A program made the translations under genes and the position numbers. Shown in pieces: positions 1 to 8,681 of a stretch of 64,000 nucleotides of DNA (positions within the stretch are counted from its first letter, which is position 1; every line of letters begins with the position of its first letter). The notes below the pieces were generated by a model. It had not been told where the DNA came from, did not search any database, and saw only the letters and a list, made by a program, of their open reading frames with translations. The DNA comes from UBA8516 sp964434855 (GTDB lineage Archaea > Thermoproteota > Nitrososphaeria > Nitrososphaerales > Nitrosopumilaceae): contig CAYSWR010000002.1 of assembly GCA_964434855.1 (NCBI GenBank), positions 1 through 64,000 on the forward strand. Reading direction: 5' to 3'.

Positions 1-66
1 TCTAATCCCATGAGAGGTCTAAGATAGTTGTGGTGTAGTTGGTAACCTGTAATCAATGGAGATTAT

Positions 67-264
67 TCATTGCCATATACCGTTAGATACCAATAGTGGA
101 ATTGTTAAATCTGCGGATCTTAAACCTGTAAAAAATCGGTTGATAATTAACTGAATAGTTAAAGAAGTCTTTCTCTGTATCCACTTTCTACCTTTACCAT
201 CAAAGAGTAATTCATCTGCAAGCAAACTACCAATCCAATAAGCTGCAGAATATTCTTCTACCAT
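67..264 (-). CDS. Possible hypothetical protein, 65 aa
   Basis: A 65-codon open frame starting at ATG 264. I do not recognise the product. It begins MVEEYSAAYWIG, has a basic centre (GRKWIQRK) and a hydrophobic end, and shows no signal peptide or metal-binding Cys pairs. Nothing overlaps it on the other strand and its composition is protein-like, so it could be a real small gene. There is no homology evidence, no clear promoter and no operon partner. Treat it as a candidate only. Confidence 0.3.
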   Translation of the reverse strand: MVEEYSAAYWIGSLLADELLFDGKGRKWIQRKTSLTIQLIINRFFTGLRSADLTIPLLVSNGIWQ

Positions 265-360
265 TATTTCAGTGATAACATATCCAGTTAAAAAAAGATG
301 CTGTCATTTTGATTGGATATTATCTCTGCATGTCAATCTCTGGTCTAATCGTAGATAATG

Positions 361-435
361 CTATTTTTTCCTAGGAATAATACCCCAAACAATTAAACCG
401 CCGCCAAGAGCCATGAGTCCATATTCTAAAGCCAC
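361..435 (-). CDS. Possible tail-anchored microprotein
   Basis: A very short frame that can start at GTG 435 (24 aa); the frame stays open back to 459 without a standard start codon. It ends GGGLIVWGIIPRKK, a hydrophobic stretch followed by a basic cap, as in tail-anchored membrane peptides. No promoter or ribosome binding site was identified. It may be real, part of an unrecognised longer gene, or chance. Confidence 0.2.
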   Translation of the reverse strand: MALEYGLMALGGGLIVWGIIPRKK

Positions 436-526
436 GTCAGGTGTCCAGATTCTATGATTCTACGATTTGACAGAATCTGTTTTGTAAAATGATTGTATTC
501 TGTCAGTATAATTTTAAGTAAAATTA

Positions 527-709
527 TTACCTGCGTCTTGGTCTTTGACCAGGTTTGTTTTGTCCTGGAACTCTTTTTAGTTGAAATCTTTTTCTAAAAT
601 TTTCTTTGTTTCGCATTATGGAAATAACACTATGTCTTTCTCGAGCTTGGACTTTAGGTGTTTGTCCTCTAACTTTCCCTGCTTTTGTAAGCGAACCGTG
701 AGTTGGCAC
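527..709 (-). CDS. rps30e: 30S ribosomal protein S30e
   Basis: A 60-residue, strongly basic protein of the archaeal/eukaryotic S30e family, a component of the small ribosomal subunit. The sequence opens MPTHGSLTKAGKVRGQTPK and ends PGQNKPGQRPRRR, the family's characteristic beginning and Arg-rich end, and it is full length for an archaeal S30e. Unlike eukaryotic S30 it has no ubiquitin-like leader. It lies 43 bp downstream of the radical SAM gene on the same strand, so the two may share a transcript. Confidence 0.94.
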   Translation of the reverse strand: MPTHGSLTKAGKVRGQTPKVQARERHSVISIMRNKENFRKRFQLKRVPGQNKPGQRPRRR

Positions 710-752
710 GAACTAGTTTCTTGTCTGATTCAATTTATGTATTTGGATCTAT

Positions 753-2507
753 TTACCAGTATTTTGCTTTAATAGTTTCAATTATCTTTTCGTGTTCTGG
801 TCCTTTTCTTCTTGCATATCTTTCCATTGCACCCAGTGGCACTCCACCCAATGTACTTGCTAATGTAGTAAAGGCTTTTCTTCTAATGGTGCCTTTGTTT
901 CCTGTTTTGCTCATAAATTTTTTTATGCCATACTTGAAGTTGTGTTGCCAAGTTTTGTACATGACACCAAGTTGTGCTGATGTCATTTCATTTCCTATAT
1001 CAAAGAATTCTGATTTTTCCAGAAGACCAATTGGGACAAAAGTAAGTGGTGTGGTGGTAAACATTGCGTCTGGCTGCTCCCTTTCTAATTCATTGATTAG
1101 TCTGATGGTTTCCCAAGCATCTTCATCTGTTTCGTCGTTATCAAGACCCATGATAAGAGTAAAGGCAGGTATCCAGTAGTTTTCATTTAACGTCTTAACA
1201 GCCTCTTTTACAATCCAATGCCATTCTTCTGGCTTGTATGGAGAAAGTTTTCTGTCAGCATACTTGCCAATTAATCGCAAACTTCCTGTCTCAAGACCAC
1301 ATTGTATTCCAATCACGTTATCTGGACCAGCCCTGATTATTTTTGAAATATTTGGAACCAGTCTTTCATCTGCTATTGCACCTGCAAGAGTACCATGTGT
1401 TGGGTTTGTGTGTTCTATACCAGTTGACATGACAGCAGTGAAAAGTTCTTCAAGCGCTTCTCTGTTTGGTGCCATGTTCTTTGTCTTTCTTGGATCCAGA
1501 CCATAAACGAAAATATCGTCACTGTGCAACCAAGCAGAAGTCTGTCCACCTTTTTTGAGGTTGACTTCGATTTCTCTTTTGACCTTCTCAGGTGGATAAT
1601 ATCGTAATGGTCTCAATGTAACGTCACAAAACTTGCAACCACGTCCACATCCACGCATTACCTCAACCATGCCATGCATGCTAGGTTCTACAATGTCTGG
1701 AATCTGATCAATATCGGGTTCATCCCAGTAGTGGATGAATCTTCCATGGTGTTTTTTCTCACCTTTTCCAAATTCTTTAATGTCTACTTTGAAATCATTT
1801 TTTGCAAACGGATTCATGTTATCAAATGCACCATCAATCAAATAATTGAAAAATTGCCCTGCATGCCCATCAATTTCTGGAGCAATACCTCCAAGTTCTC
1901 CTTCTAAAACTGCATACAAACCGTATTCTTCAATTTTTTTAGGATCATAATTATACTGCCAAGTTCCAGATGCGCCAGCAATTACTTTGGCGTTGCTGCC
2001 ATTCTTTTTCTTTGCAGCATTAATTTTCATGTGCAAATCTCTGTTGTAGAATTCATCATAAGACATCTGTTTACGACCGTAAGTGAAGGTCATGGTAACA
2101 GGACCCATTCCAAGTGGATCCATTTCATAGGTTCCAACTACTTGTGTTTCTGGACCAATGAATTTTTCAATATGATCAGGATGTGCTACAACGACATCTT
2201 CACGTTTAAATCCATCACGCAAAAGTGCGGCCTCTACTTTTCTCAATCCATATGGCGCATAGTTTGCAATTCCATTTGTGTGACCTACAGGATTACAAAT
2301 AAAATCAAACAAGACTTTTGGAGTTACTTGATCTTTTAACAAGTAATACCAGATACTTTTTTTTGATCTGTGTGGGTCTATTGCCGGCGCACAACCAAAG
2401 AAGGTAGCAAGAGATACCCCACGATATTGAGACATCAACGTACGATCAGCTGTTAATACAATTTTTGGGTGTCCCACTTTAATCCTCATTTGGGTTCTTT
2501 GGCTCAA
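753..2507 (-). CDS. B12-binding-like radical SAM protein
   Basis: A 584-residue radical SAM enzyme of the large archaeal/bacterial group often annotated as B12-binding domain/radical SAM protein. The [4Fe-4S]-binding motif CGRGCKFCD supplies C287, C291 and C294 in the CxxxCxxC pattern. Roughly the first 250 residues look like the Rossmann-type (cobalamin-like) domain; the SAM barrel fills the middle and a helical extension the end. The family cleaves SAM to a 5'-deoxyadenosyl radical, but the substrate is unknown to me. The start MSQRTQMRIKVGHPKIVL gives a normal family N-terminus. Possible co-transcription with rps30e downstream says nothing specific about substrate. Confidence 0.82.
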   Translation of the reverse strand: MSQRTQMRIKVGHPKIVLTADRTLMSQYRGVSLATFFGCAPAIDPHRSKKSIWYYLLKDQVTPKVLFDFICNPVGHTNGIANYAPYGLRKVEAALLRDGFKREDVVVAHPDHIEKFIGPETQVVGTYEMDPLGMGPVTMTFTYGRKQMSYDEFYNRDLHMKINAAKKKNGSNAKVIAGASGTWQYNYDPKKIEEYGLYAVLEGELGGIAPEIDGHAGQFFNYLIDGAFDNMNPFAKNDFKVDIKEFGKGEKKHHGRFIHYWDEPDIDQIPDIVEPSMHGMVEVMRGCGRGCKFCDVTLRPLRYYPPEKVKREIEVNLKKGGQTSAWLHSDDIFVYGLDPRKTKNMAPNREALEELFTAVMSTGIEHTNPTHGTLAGAIADERLVPNISKIIRAGPDNVIGIQCGLETGSLRLIGKYADRKLSPYKPEEWHWIVKEAVKTLNENYWIPAFTLIMGLDNDETDEDAWETIRLINELEREQPDAMFTTTPLTFVPIGLLEKSEFFDIGNEMTSAQLGVMYKTWQHNFKYGIKKFMSKTGNKGTIRRKAFTTLASTLGGVPLGAMERYARRKGPEHEKIIETIKAKYW

Positions 2508-2540
2508 TCTTTTTAAGTTTTCGGGTTTTATTCAACATAA

Positions 2541-3353
2541 TTAGTAATTTTCAAGAATTCCGGCTTTATTTCTGTGAGTATAACCAAATTCTTTGTTTGA
2601 TAGAAGATAATCACCATCAAAAACAGTGCCGTCCTTACAGACAAGAACTTCACCTGCACAACAACTTCCACATATACCAATACCGCATTTCATCATTCTT
2701 TCAAGACTTGCCTGAACATGGAATTTTTTTGCATGAGCTAACTGTACAACTTTGTGCATCATTTTTTCTGGTCCACATGTGTACACTGCATCAAACTTTT
2801 TTTCAGAAAACAATTTTTCCATCTCGTCTGTTACAAGCCCTGACTTGCCGTACGTTCCATCTTCTGTCACAACAATAACTTGATGTTTGTTATGTTCAAG
2901 AAGTTGGTTCGCTAATTTTTCAAAAAACACTTCTTCTTTGGTTTTTGCGCCAATCAATACTGTAACTTCATCAGTTTTTTTCAAAAATATCAATAGTCGC
3001 ATCAACGGAACAAGTCCAGTTCCTCCCCCCACAAGCAAAAGTTTGCCTTGTTTTATGGTAAAGGAATTACCATAAGGACCTCGCATACCAATGTAATCAC
3101 CCACTTTGAGATTGTAAAGTGATGTTGAAGCAACACCGTGTTTTCTTACTGTAAACCCACCTTTTCCTTTTTCCAAGGTTATCATCACGCTCATTGGCAA
3201 TTCATTTACACCCGGAATCCAGACCATTGCAAACTGTCCTGGTAATACATTAGCAAAGACTTCATCAGAGAAAACCAGTGTACGCACTGTTGGTGTTTCT
3301 TCGATTACTTTTTCTATTTTTACAACTAGTGGTTTGTTAGAATTTCTTTGCAA
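2541..3353 (-). CDS. pyrK: Dihydroorotate dehydrogenase electron-transfer subunit PyrK
   Basis: A 270-residue FAD/[2Fe-2S] protein that passes electrons from dihydroorotate dehydrogenase PyrD to NAD+ in pyrimidine synthesis (class 1B enzyme). Ferredoxin-reductase-like FAD and NAD domains are visible: MRGPYGNSF near residue 91 and the nucleotide loop GGGTGLVPL near 109. The C-terminal cluster Cys are C223, C228, C231 and C239 (CGIGICGSC then C). It overlaps the end of pyrD by 17 bp, so the pair is surely one operon and one complex. Length is normal for the family. Confidence 0.92.
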   Translation of the reverse strand: MQRNSNKPLVVKIEKVIEETPTVRTLVFSDEVFANVLPGQFAMVWIPGVNELPMSVMITLEKGKGGFTVRKHGVASTSLYNLKVGDYIGMRGPYGNSFTIKQGKLLLVGGGTGLVPLMRLLIFLKKTDEVTVLIGAKTKEEVFFEKLANQLLEHNKHQVIVVTEDGTYGKSGLVTDEMEKLFSEKKFDAVYTCGPEKMMHKVVQLAHAKKFHVQASLERMMKCGIGICGSCCAGEVLVCKDGTVFDGDYLLSNKEFGYTHRNKAGILENY

Positions 3354-4245
3354 TTCCTATCATCTCATTTATTTTTGAAAATCCTTTCTTTTCCATGTAT
3401 TTTGATATTCCATCATTAATTTCTGAAAATACCCCAATCCATTTTTCACCTATCGCACTACCAATTTGTACTGCGGTTGCACCAGCAAGTATGAATTCAA
3501 CTGCGTCTTCCCAGTCTGAGACACCGCCACAGCCAATTATTGGAATATCAAATTTGGATGAAATTTCATAGACGCATCTTACCGCAATTGGTTTTATGGC
3601 AGAACCAGAGAGTCCTCCAATTTTATGACTAAGAAGAGGGCGTGTCGTTTCTACGTCAATTCCCATTGCTCTAACAGTGTTTATTGCAGTTATCGCATCA
3701 ATTCCTGATTCACATGCAGCACGTACTGTTTCAAGATAATCTGATGATCCTAGTCCCACTTTTGCAATTACTGGAACTTTGGAATGAGACTTTACTGATT
3801 TTACTATTTTTCTTACTAGATTAGGATCGTCACCAACTTCTAGCCCAACTTTTTCTACGTGTGGGCATGACAGATTAAGTTCGTATCCCAAAATTTTTAC
3901 ATTTTCAAATTGTTTTATCATAAAGGTAAAGTCTTCTTCTACAGATCCTACCAAACTGACAATAATTGGCACCGTAGTGTTTGATGCAATCATTTTTGCA
4001 AAATATGGAGCCCCTGGATTTGACAGACCTACCGCATTTAGATAACCATATTTTACTCCAATTATTGTAGGATTAGGATACCCGTCCCATGGTTCTTTGC
4101 TAAGTGATTTTGTAACTAGTGCACCTGCTCCATCCTTATATAATCGAGCAAAAACTTCAAGCGAGATTCCAAGGATGCCAGAAGCAAGCATGGTTGGCCT
4201 TTCCAACTCAATTGGCCCTACCTTAGTTGAGATGTCAGGTTTCAC
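3337..4245 (-). CDS. pyrD: Dihydroorotate dehydrogenase catalytic subunit (class 1B)
   Basis: A 302-residue FMN TIM-barrel enzyme oxidising dihydroorotate to orotate, the fourth step of UMP synthesis. The class 1 active-site base is Cys, seen as C127 in ELNLSCPHVEK. Substrate and FMN residues are in NAVGLSNPGAPYF and the phosphate-binding IIGCGGVSDWEDAVEF. The partner pyrK follows with a 17-bp overlap, which supports class 1B rather than 1A. It starts at ATG 4245 and diverges from nop5 across a 97-bp spacer that contains a small inverted repeat. Confidence 0.94.
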   Translation of the reverse strand: MKPDISTKVGPIELERPTMLASGILGISLEVFARLYKDGAGALVTKSLSKEPWDGYPNPTIIGVKYGYLNAVGLSNPGAPYFAKMIASNTTVPIIVSLVGSVEEDFTFMIKQFENVKILGYELNLSCPHVEKVGLEVGDDPNLVRKIVKSVKSHSKVPVIAKVGLGSSDYLETVRAACESGIDAITAINTVRAMGIDVETTRPLLSHKIGGLSGSAIKPIAVRCVYEISSKFDIPIIGCGGVSDWEDAVEFILAGATAVQIGSAIGEKWIGVFSEINDGISKYMEKKGFSKINEMIGIAKKF

Positions 4246-4281
4246 TTATGATTATAAAAAATTGTTCTCATATAACAGTTC

Positions 4282-4296
4282 ATGTGTATTACACAT
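4282..4296. promoter_or_regulatory. Inverted repeat between pyrD and nop5
   Basis: ATGTGT-ATT-ACACAT, a 6-bp inverted repeat with a 3-bp centre, lies in the 97-bp divergent promoter region of pyrD and nop5, about 37 bp upstream of pyrD and 47 bp upstream of nop5. That suits a dimeric repressor site, but an arm this short can arise by chance in AT-rich DNA. No regulator is assigned. Confidence 0.25.
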
Positions 4297-4342
4297 CATG
4301 GAATGTTACCTTTTTTAGTGAGAGAGTGTGAATGTGTGAAGT

Positions 4343-5605
4343 ATGCATTTTGTTATTTTAACAGAGATTGGTGTAGCAGTATTTGATAAAAATACATGTG
4401 TGAAATCTCTTCCTTTCTCAGATCCTGCCAAAGAGTATATTGAGATAAAAGAAGAAAGGACAAACGTATACCAACTGTCAGATTTTCTTTCGAAATTAAC
4501 TTCGCCAGTTTTTGTAAACGATTCATCGCTTCTAAAACTTTTGAAAAAAAATTCAATTGAAGCAGAACTAATGGATAATGCAAAAATAGAAAACATTCAA
4601 GCTTCAAAACTGAGGGTTCTCGTTGATTCTGGTTTTGCAAAAGACGAAGATGATGCAAGAGCAAAATTACGAGATTTTGCAGTACAGCTTTCTTCATCAA
4701 AAGTAACAGAAACATCTGAGAGTCCAGATCTTCACATAATTCAAACTATTAACACACTGGACGAAATTGACAAGATTATAAATGGACTTAGTTCACGATT
4801 AAGAGAATGGTATGGCTTACATTTTCCAGAGCTTGATAATTTAATAGATAGCATAAATGGATATTCCAAAATAGTTTTAGCCGGTACAAGAGATGACATT
4901 ACAGATAACGTGTACACTGAAGCTGGATTTCCTGATACCAAAGTAGAGATGCTGTCTTTATTACAGAAAAAAAGCAAAGGAGGCAAGATATCAGAAGAAA
5001 ATCTTGCAATTGTTCAGTCAATTGCAAAGCAAATATTGGAACTTTTTGATTTAAGAAACACACTAGAAAAACATGTAGAAAATCAGATGGAAATCGTTGC
5101 ACCAAACTTATCTGGCATACTTGGACATGCGGTAGGAGCTAGAATTTTGGCAAGGGCTGGAAGTCTCAAAAGACTTGGTTACATGCCTGCCAGTACTATT
5201 CAGGTTCTTGGTGCAGAGAAAGCGCTATTTCGTTCTCTCAGAACAGGATCTCAGCCGCCAAAACATGGTTTATTGTTCCAGCACGCATTGGTACATGCAG
5301 CTCCAAGATGGCAGCGAGGTAAGATAGCTAGAGCCATTTCTACAAAGGCAGCAATTGCAGCAAGGGTAGATATTTTTGGGGCAGGAAAAAACCAGACTCT
5401 CTTTGAGAAGCTAAATGTAAGAATTAAGGAAATAAGTGAAAAGTACAAAGAACCAACAGAAAGAGAACCCATGAGAATTCAACAGCGTGATACCTTCCGA
5501 CATGGAAGAGACCAGCGAAGTTTTAGCAGAGATTCTAGAAGCGGCGATAAAAAACAAGACTGGAAGAAAGGAAAAAGAAGAAAGTTTGGAAAACGACGAA
5601 GGTAA
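4343..5605 (+). CDS. nop5: C/D box RNP scaffold protein Nop5 (Nop56/58)
   Basis: A 420-residue homologue of Nop56/Nop58, the scaffold of archaeal box C/D ribonucleoproteins that direct 2'-O-methylation of rRNA and tRNA. It has the N-terminal fibrillarin-binding domain, a central coiled coil (about 130-250) and the Nop RNA-binding domain, recognisable by IVAPNLSGILGHAVGARIL and GAEKALFRSLRTG. The last 50 residues are Lys/Arg-rich, as is usual. The end of the gene overlaps the open frame of fibrillarin, the partner protein, so the two are co-expressed. A candidate guide RNA lies at 47571-47633 in this window. Confidence 0.95.
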   Translation: MHFVILTEIGVAVFDKNTCVKSLPFSDPAKEYIEIKEERTNVYQLSDFLSKLTSPVFVNDSSLLKLLKKNSIEAELMDNAKIENIQASKLRVLVDSGFAKDEDDARAKLRDFAVQLSSSKVTETSESPDLHIIQTINTLDEIDKIINGLSSRLREWYGLHFPELDNLIDSINGYSKIVLAGTRDDITDNVYTEAGFPDTKVEMLSLLQKKSKGGKISEENLAIVQSIAKQILELFDLRNTLEKHVENQMEIVAPNLSGILGHAVGARILARAGSLKRLGYMPASTIQVLGAEKALFRSLRTGSQPPKHGLLFQHALVHAAPRWQRGKIARAISTKAAIAARVDIFGAGKNQTLFEKLNVRIKEISEKYKEPTEREPMRIQQRDTFRHGRDQRSFSRDSRSGDKKQDWKKGKRRKFGKRRR

Positions 5606-6254
5606 TATCTTTTGGATTAAAGTAGACGGCGAAAAAAAACCTGCAACATTAAATCTCGTTCCCGGAAATCAAGTCTACAAGGAAAAATTAGTCAAAGTAA
5701 AAGATGAAGAATTCAGAATATGGGATCCGTTCAGAAGCAAGCTTGCAGCAGCCATAATGAATGGTTTAGAGATTTTGCCAATAGTTAGAAAATCCAAAGT
5801 TCTCTATCTTGGAGTTTCTACGGGAACAACAGCAAGCCATGTTTCAGATATTGTGGGTCCAAGTGGTATAGTTTTTTGTGTAGAACATTCAAGTAGAGTT
5901 GCGCGTGATTTTTTAGACAGAGTAGCAGCGCATAGGTCAAACATAGTTCCAATATTGCAGGATGCAAGAAACCCAAAACAGTATTTTTCAGTCTATGGAA
6001 TTGTAGATGTGGTTTATGTAGATATAGCACAGCCAGATCAAACCGAGATTGCAATACTAAATTGCAAAACTTTTCTCAAAAAGGGCGGATACCTCATGCT
6101 TGTCATAAAAACAAGAAGTATTGATGTAATAAAAGATCCTGCTCAGGTAATCAAATCTGAGATTAAGAAACTAAGTCCAGATTTTGAGGTAATTCAGGAA
6201 ATTAACCTCTATCCTTATGACAAAGACCATGCAATCGTGCTTGCAAAGTATTAG
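5487..6254 (+). CDS. flpA: Fibrillarin-like 2'-O-methyltransferase
   Basis: The SAM-dependent catalytic subunit of the C/D RNP, 255 residues if the first ATG (5487) is used. It shows the fibrillarin core IFWIKVDGEKKPATLNLVPG, the SAM loop VLYLGVSTGTTASHVSD, the acidic VVYVDIAQPDQ and the catalytic-Lys strand LVIKTRSID. The start is uncertain: ATG 5487 or 5502 would overlap nop5 by more than 100 bp in another frame, while TTG 5586 leaves a 20-bp overlap and a length of 222, closer to a typical archaeal fibrillarin. The extra N-terminal stretch is Glu/Lys-rich and not part of the fold. Confidence 0.93.
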   Translation: MIPSDMEETSEVLAEILEAAIKNKTGRKEKEESLENDEGNIFWIKVDGEKKPATLNLVPGNQVYKEKLVKVKDEEFRIWDPFRSKLAAAIMNGLEILPIVRKSKVLYLGVSTGTTASHVSDIVGPSGIVFCVEHSSRVARDFLDRVAAHRSNIVPILQDARNPKQYFSVYGIVDVVYVDIAQPDQTEIAILNCKTFLKKGGYLMLVIKTRSIDVIKDPAQVIKSEIKKLSPDFEVIQEINLYPYDKDHAIVLAKY

Positions 6255-6258
6255 AAAC

Positions 6259-6879
6259 TCATTTTTGGCTTAAAAGAATCCTTACTGGCTTCCAACTAGC
6301 ACGCACAAATTGCGGAGTTTTCTTGTGAGTAAAAATCCAATTTCTAACAAACTGCATCGTTTTAGAATCCGACGGATAACCGCTTCCAAGATCATGTTTT
6401 TTTCGTAGTTTTTCTATTTCTTTATCACGATTTACCTTTGCAACAATTGATGCTGCAGAGACTACAGCAAATTTACTATCTGCATGATGTCTTGAATAGA
6501 TCCTCCCACTTTGTGCAAGTTTGGAAATCTTTTTGCCAAATCGAATTGGATTTACATCGCATGAATCAACATAGGATGAATCTGGTTTTAGTTTTGAGAT
6601 AACTTTGGCCATGTATTGTGCTTCCAAGTTGTTTAATTGGTGTTTTCTTACACTTTGATCTATTAATCGTGGCGAAATTCTTGCAACATAATAGTCATCA
6701 ACTATATCAATAATTTTTTTATATAGATTTTCTCGCCTAGCTGGACTTAGTTGCTTAGAATCACGTACTCCAATTTTAGACAAATATTTGATCTTTGAGC
6801 GTTGAATTGATATTCCTGCAATAACAAGAGGTCCAAGTACAGATCCTCTACCAGCATCATCTACGCCACAAACTATCAT
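6259..6879 (-). CDS. rnhB: Ribonuclease HII
   Basis: A 206-residue RNase H type 2 that cleaves RNA in RNA-DNA hybrids and removes misincorporated ribonucleotides. The N-terminus VCGVDDAGRGSVLGPLVIAG aligns with the usual G(V/I)DEAGRGP motif, but the second acidic residue is Asp (D8) instead of the usual Glu. The other metal ligands are present as D105 (YVDSCDV) and D134 (HHADSKFAVVSAASI). Length is normal. It converges on flpA with a 4-bp gap and diverges from trm1 at its other end. Confidence 0.92.
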   Translation of the reverse strand: MIVCGVDDAGRGSVLGPLVIAGISIQRSKIKYLSKIGVRDSKQLSPARRENLYKKIIDIVDDYYVARISPRLIDQSVRKHQLNNLEAQYMAKVISKLKPDSSYVDSCDVNPIRFGKKISKLAQSGRIYSRHHADSKFAVVSAASIVAKVNRDKEIEKLRKKHDLGSGYPSDSKTMQFVRNWIFTHKKTPQFVRASWKPVRILLSQK

Positions 6880-6942
6880 TTTGTGTTCTTGTCACATTAG
6901 ATGTATTAAATCGTTTTAGGACATACTAATAATAGAACCAAA

Positions 6943-8091
6943 TTGCAAATCGATCAAATGCAGGACATAGTGGAGATAACAGAAGGGAAAACAAACCTTC
7001 TTGTCCCAAAAGAGTCACTTGAGACAAATGCGCCTCCAATGCAACCAGCGTTTTTTAACCCAAGAGCAAAACTGAGCAGGGATTTCTCCATAGTTGCATA
7101 TTCTACATTTTTACAAAACTTCAAAGGACCTAAAACTTTCCTGGATTGTCTTTCCGGCATAGGAGCCCGCAGCATACGTGTTGCAAACGAATTAAAAGCG
7201 ATAGAGAAAGTTTTCATAAATGACGTAAATCCATCTGCTTTGGAACTTGCAAAAAACTCTGCGACATTAAATAATACAAACAAGTGCGAATTTTCAGAAA
7301 ATGAAGCATGCCGATTCCTAAGCTTACATTCAAAGCGAGAAAAACGTGGAGCAATAGTTGATATCGATCCATTTGGTTCACCATCAAGATATCTTGATTG
7401 TGGAATACGTGCGACTTCGCATGGAGGTCTTCTTTCAGTTACTGCCACAGATCTTCCAGTATTACACGGGTTATACAATGATGCATGTCAAAGAAGATAC
7501 TATGGAATTCCTGTAAGAACAGAATATGGAAATGAAATTGCGTTAAGGTTGATTCTTGGTTGCATTCATCTTGTGGCTGGAAGACTTGATGTTAAGATTG
7601 TACCATTATTTGTACAAAATAATATGCATTATTACAGAGTCTACGTTAAGATACTTGTTAAGACAGACTCTGAAGACAGCATGGGATACATTATACATTG
7701 TAAAATATGCGGCCACAGAAGAGTTCAGAAAGAAAAAAGCAATTCTTGTGAAATTTGTAATGCAAAAGCAGAATCAGCAGGACCGCTTTGGATAGGAGAG
7801 ATGCATGATAAAACATTTGTAGACTCGATGTTATCAGAACAAACAAAGTTTACAGTAGACAAGTCTTGTGAGAAAACTTTGTTAAAATGTCAAAAGGAGG
7901 TAAGCATGCCTCCCTCATTTTTTATGCTTGATGAGATTGCAAGAAAGATGAGAGATGCCCCAAAATCACTTGAGAAAACAATTGAAAAACTTCAAAAATC
8001 TGGATTTAATGCATCTCCCACAAGCCTAAATCCATCGGGATTTAAGACTAGTGCCAGAATAGATGAAATTATACAGGTATTAAAAAATTAA
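6943..8091 (+). CDS. trm1: tRNA (guanine-26) N2-dimethyltransferase Trm1
   Basis: A 382-residue SAM-dependent enzyme that dimethylates G26 of tRNA. The Trm1 fold shows in the substrate motif PAFFNPRAKLSRDFS, SAM loop FLDCLSGIGARSIR and catalytic IVDIDPFGSPSRYLD. A C-terminal zinc-binding element carries CKICG and CEIC. The frame opens with TTG 6943, but ATG 6958 (MQDIVEITEGK) is an equally good start; there is no ribosome binding site to decide. It ends 4 bp into the convergent FtsJ-type gene. Confidence 0.94.
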   Translation: MQIDQMQDIVEITEGKTNLLVPKESLETNAPPMQPAFFNPRAKLSRDFSIVAYSTFLQNFKGPKTFLDCLSGIGARSIRVANELKAIEKVFINDVNPSALELAKNSATLNNTNKCEFSENEACRFLSLHSKREKRGAIVDIDPFGSPSRYLDCGIRATSHGGLLSVTATDLPVLHGLYNDACQRRYYGIPVRTEYGNEIALRLILGCIHLVAGRLDVKIVPLFVQNNMHYYRVYVKILVKTDSEDSMGYIIHCKICGHRRVQKEKSNSCEICNAKAESAGPLWIGEMHDKTFVDSMLSEQTKFTVDKSCEKTLLKCQKEVSMPPSFFMLDEIARKMRDAPKSLEKTIEKLQKSGFNASPTSLNPSGFKTSARIDEIIQVLKN

Positions 8092-8681
8092 GGATTATAG
8101 CCAAGGCAGATATAGTAAAGTTCACTGCTTGTTTTTCTGCTTGCTTTTGGCTTTCTTATCTGAACTTTTGTGAATTTCTTTTTTATATAATCTCGAAACT
8201 CGTTTGAATATTCTCCATCAAATACTTTGAACAATGCATTTCCTTTGTATGCTAGAACATGATCAACTATTTTTGATGCAGCATAGTTTAGTGCAATTTG
8301 TTTTGCATGATCAACTGCCCAGACACCGCTTACTTGTGGAGAAAGATCACAAATCACCGCATTTACTTTTCTTCCAAAATGTTCAAAAATCAATTCTACA
8401 ATAGATTCATCTTCAATATCTCCTCTTATGATGTGTGTATTTGGAATTTCTTCAACGTATAAAGTATCAATACCCATAACTTTTCCTTTATTTCCTGCAA
8501 GTTCTAGTGCAACCTGTGTCCAGCCACCAGGCGAACATCCAAGATCCAATACATAAAATCCTGGTCCAATTATGCGATATGATTGATTAAGTTCTTTTAG
8601 TTTGTATGAAGCTCTACTTCTGTAACCTTCTTTGTGTGCGAGTTTTCTGTAAAAATCTCGTCTTGCATCAATTAATTTCAT
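8088..8681 (-). CDS. rlmE: FtsJ/RlmE-type rRNA 2'-O-methyltransferase
   Basis: A 197-residue SAM methyltransferase of the RrmJ/FtsJ family, which methylates the ribose of a uridine in the 23S A-loop. It has the family K-D-K-E arrangement: Lys in YRSRASYKLKELN, SAM loop VLDLGCSPGGWTQV, Asp in VICDLSPQVSG, Lys in LFKVFDGE and a late Glu. Length matches bacterial RlmE without a TRAM domain. The start overlaps the stop of the upstream RPC34-like gene by 4 bp, so translation is probably coupled. Confidence 0.92.
   Translation of the reverse strand: MKLIDARRDFYRKLAHKEGYRSRASYKLKELNQSYRIIGPGFYVLDLGCSPGGWTQVALELAGNKGKVMGIDTLYVEEIPNTHIIRGDIEDESIVELIFEHFGRKVNAVICDLSPQVSGVWAVDHAKQIALNYAASKIVDHVLAYKGNALFKVFDGEYSNEFRDYIKKKFTKVQIRKPKASRKTSSELYYICLGYNP

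Larger units (their letters stand above)
1..526. other. Left-edge stretch with little clear coding content
   Basis: This 526-base stretch holds no gene I can recognise. Two weak minus-strand open frames lie in it (67-264 and 361-435, listed separately). The rest is AT-rich, with no tRNA T-arm, box C/D pair or long inverted repeat that I could find. It may be a long intergenic region left of rps30e, or hold short lineage-specific genes. Confidence 0.4.

Noticed and set aside
25..60. tRNA-like GTGGTGTAGTTGGTAAC near the left edge
   Set aside because: No matching acceptor stem, anticodon arm or GGTTCRAAYC T arm within 90 nt on either strand.
6954..7478. 174-codon minus-strand frame inside trm1
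   Set aside because: trm1 covers the region with clear motifs; the antisense frame has no recognisable features.
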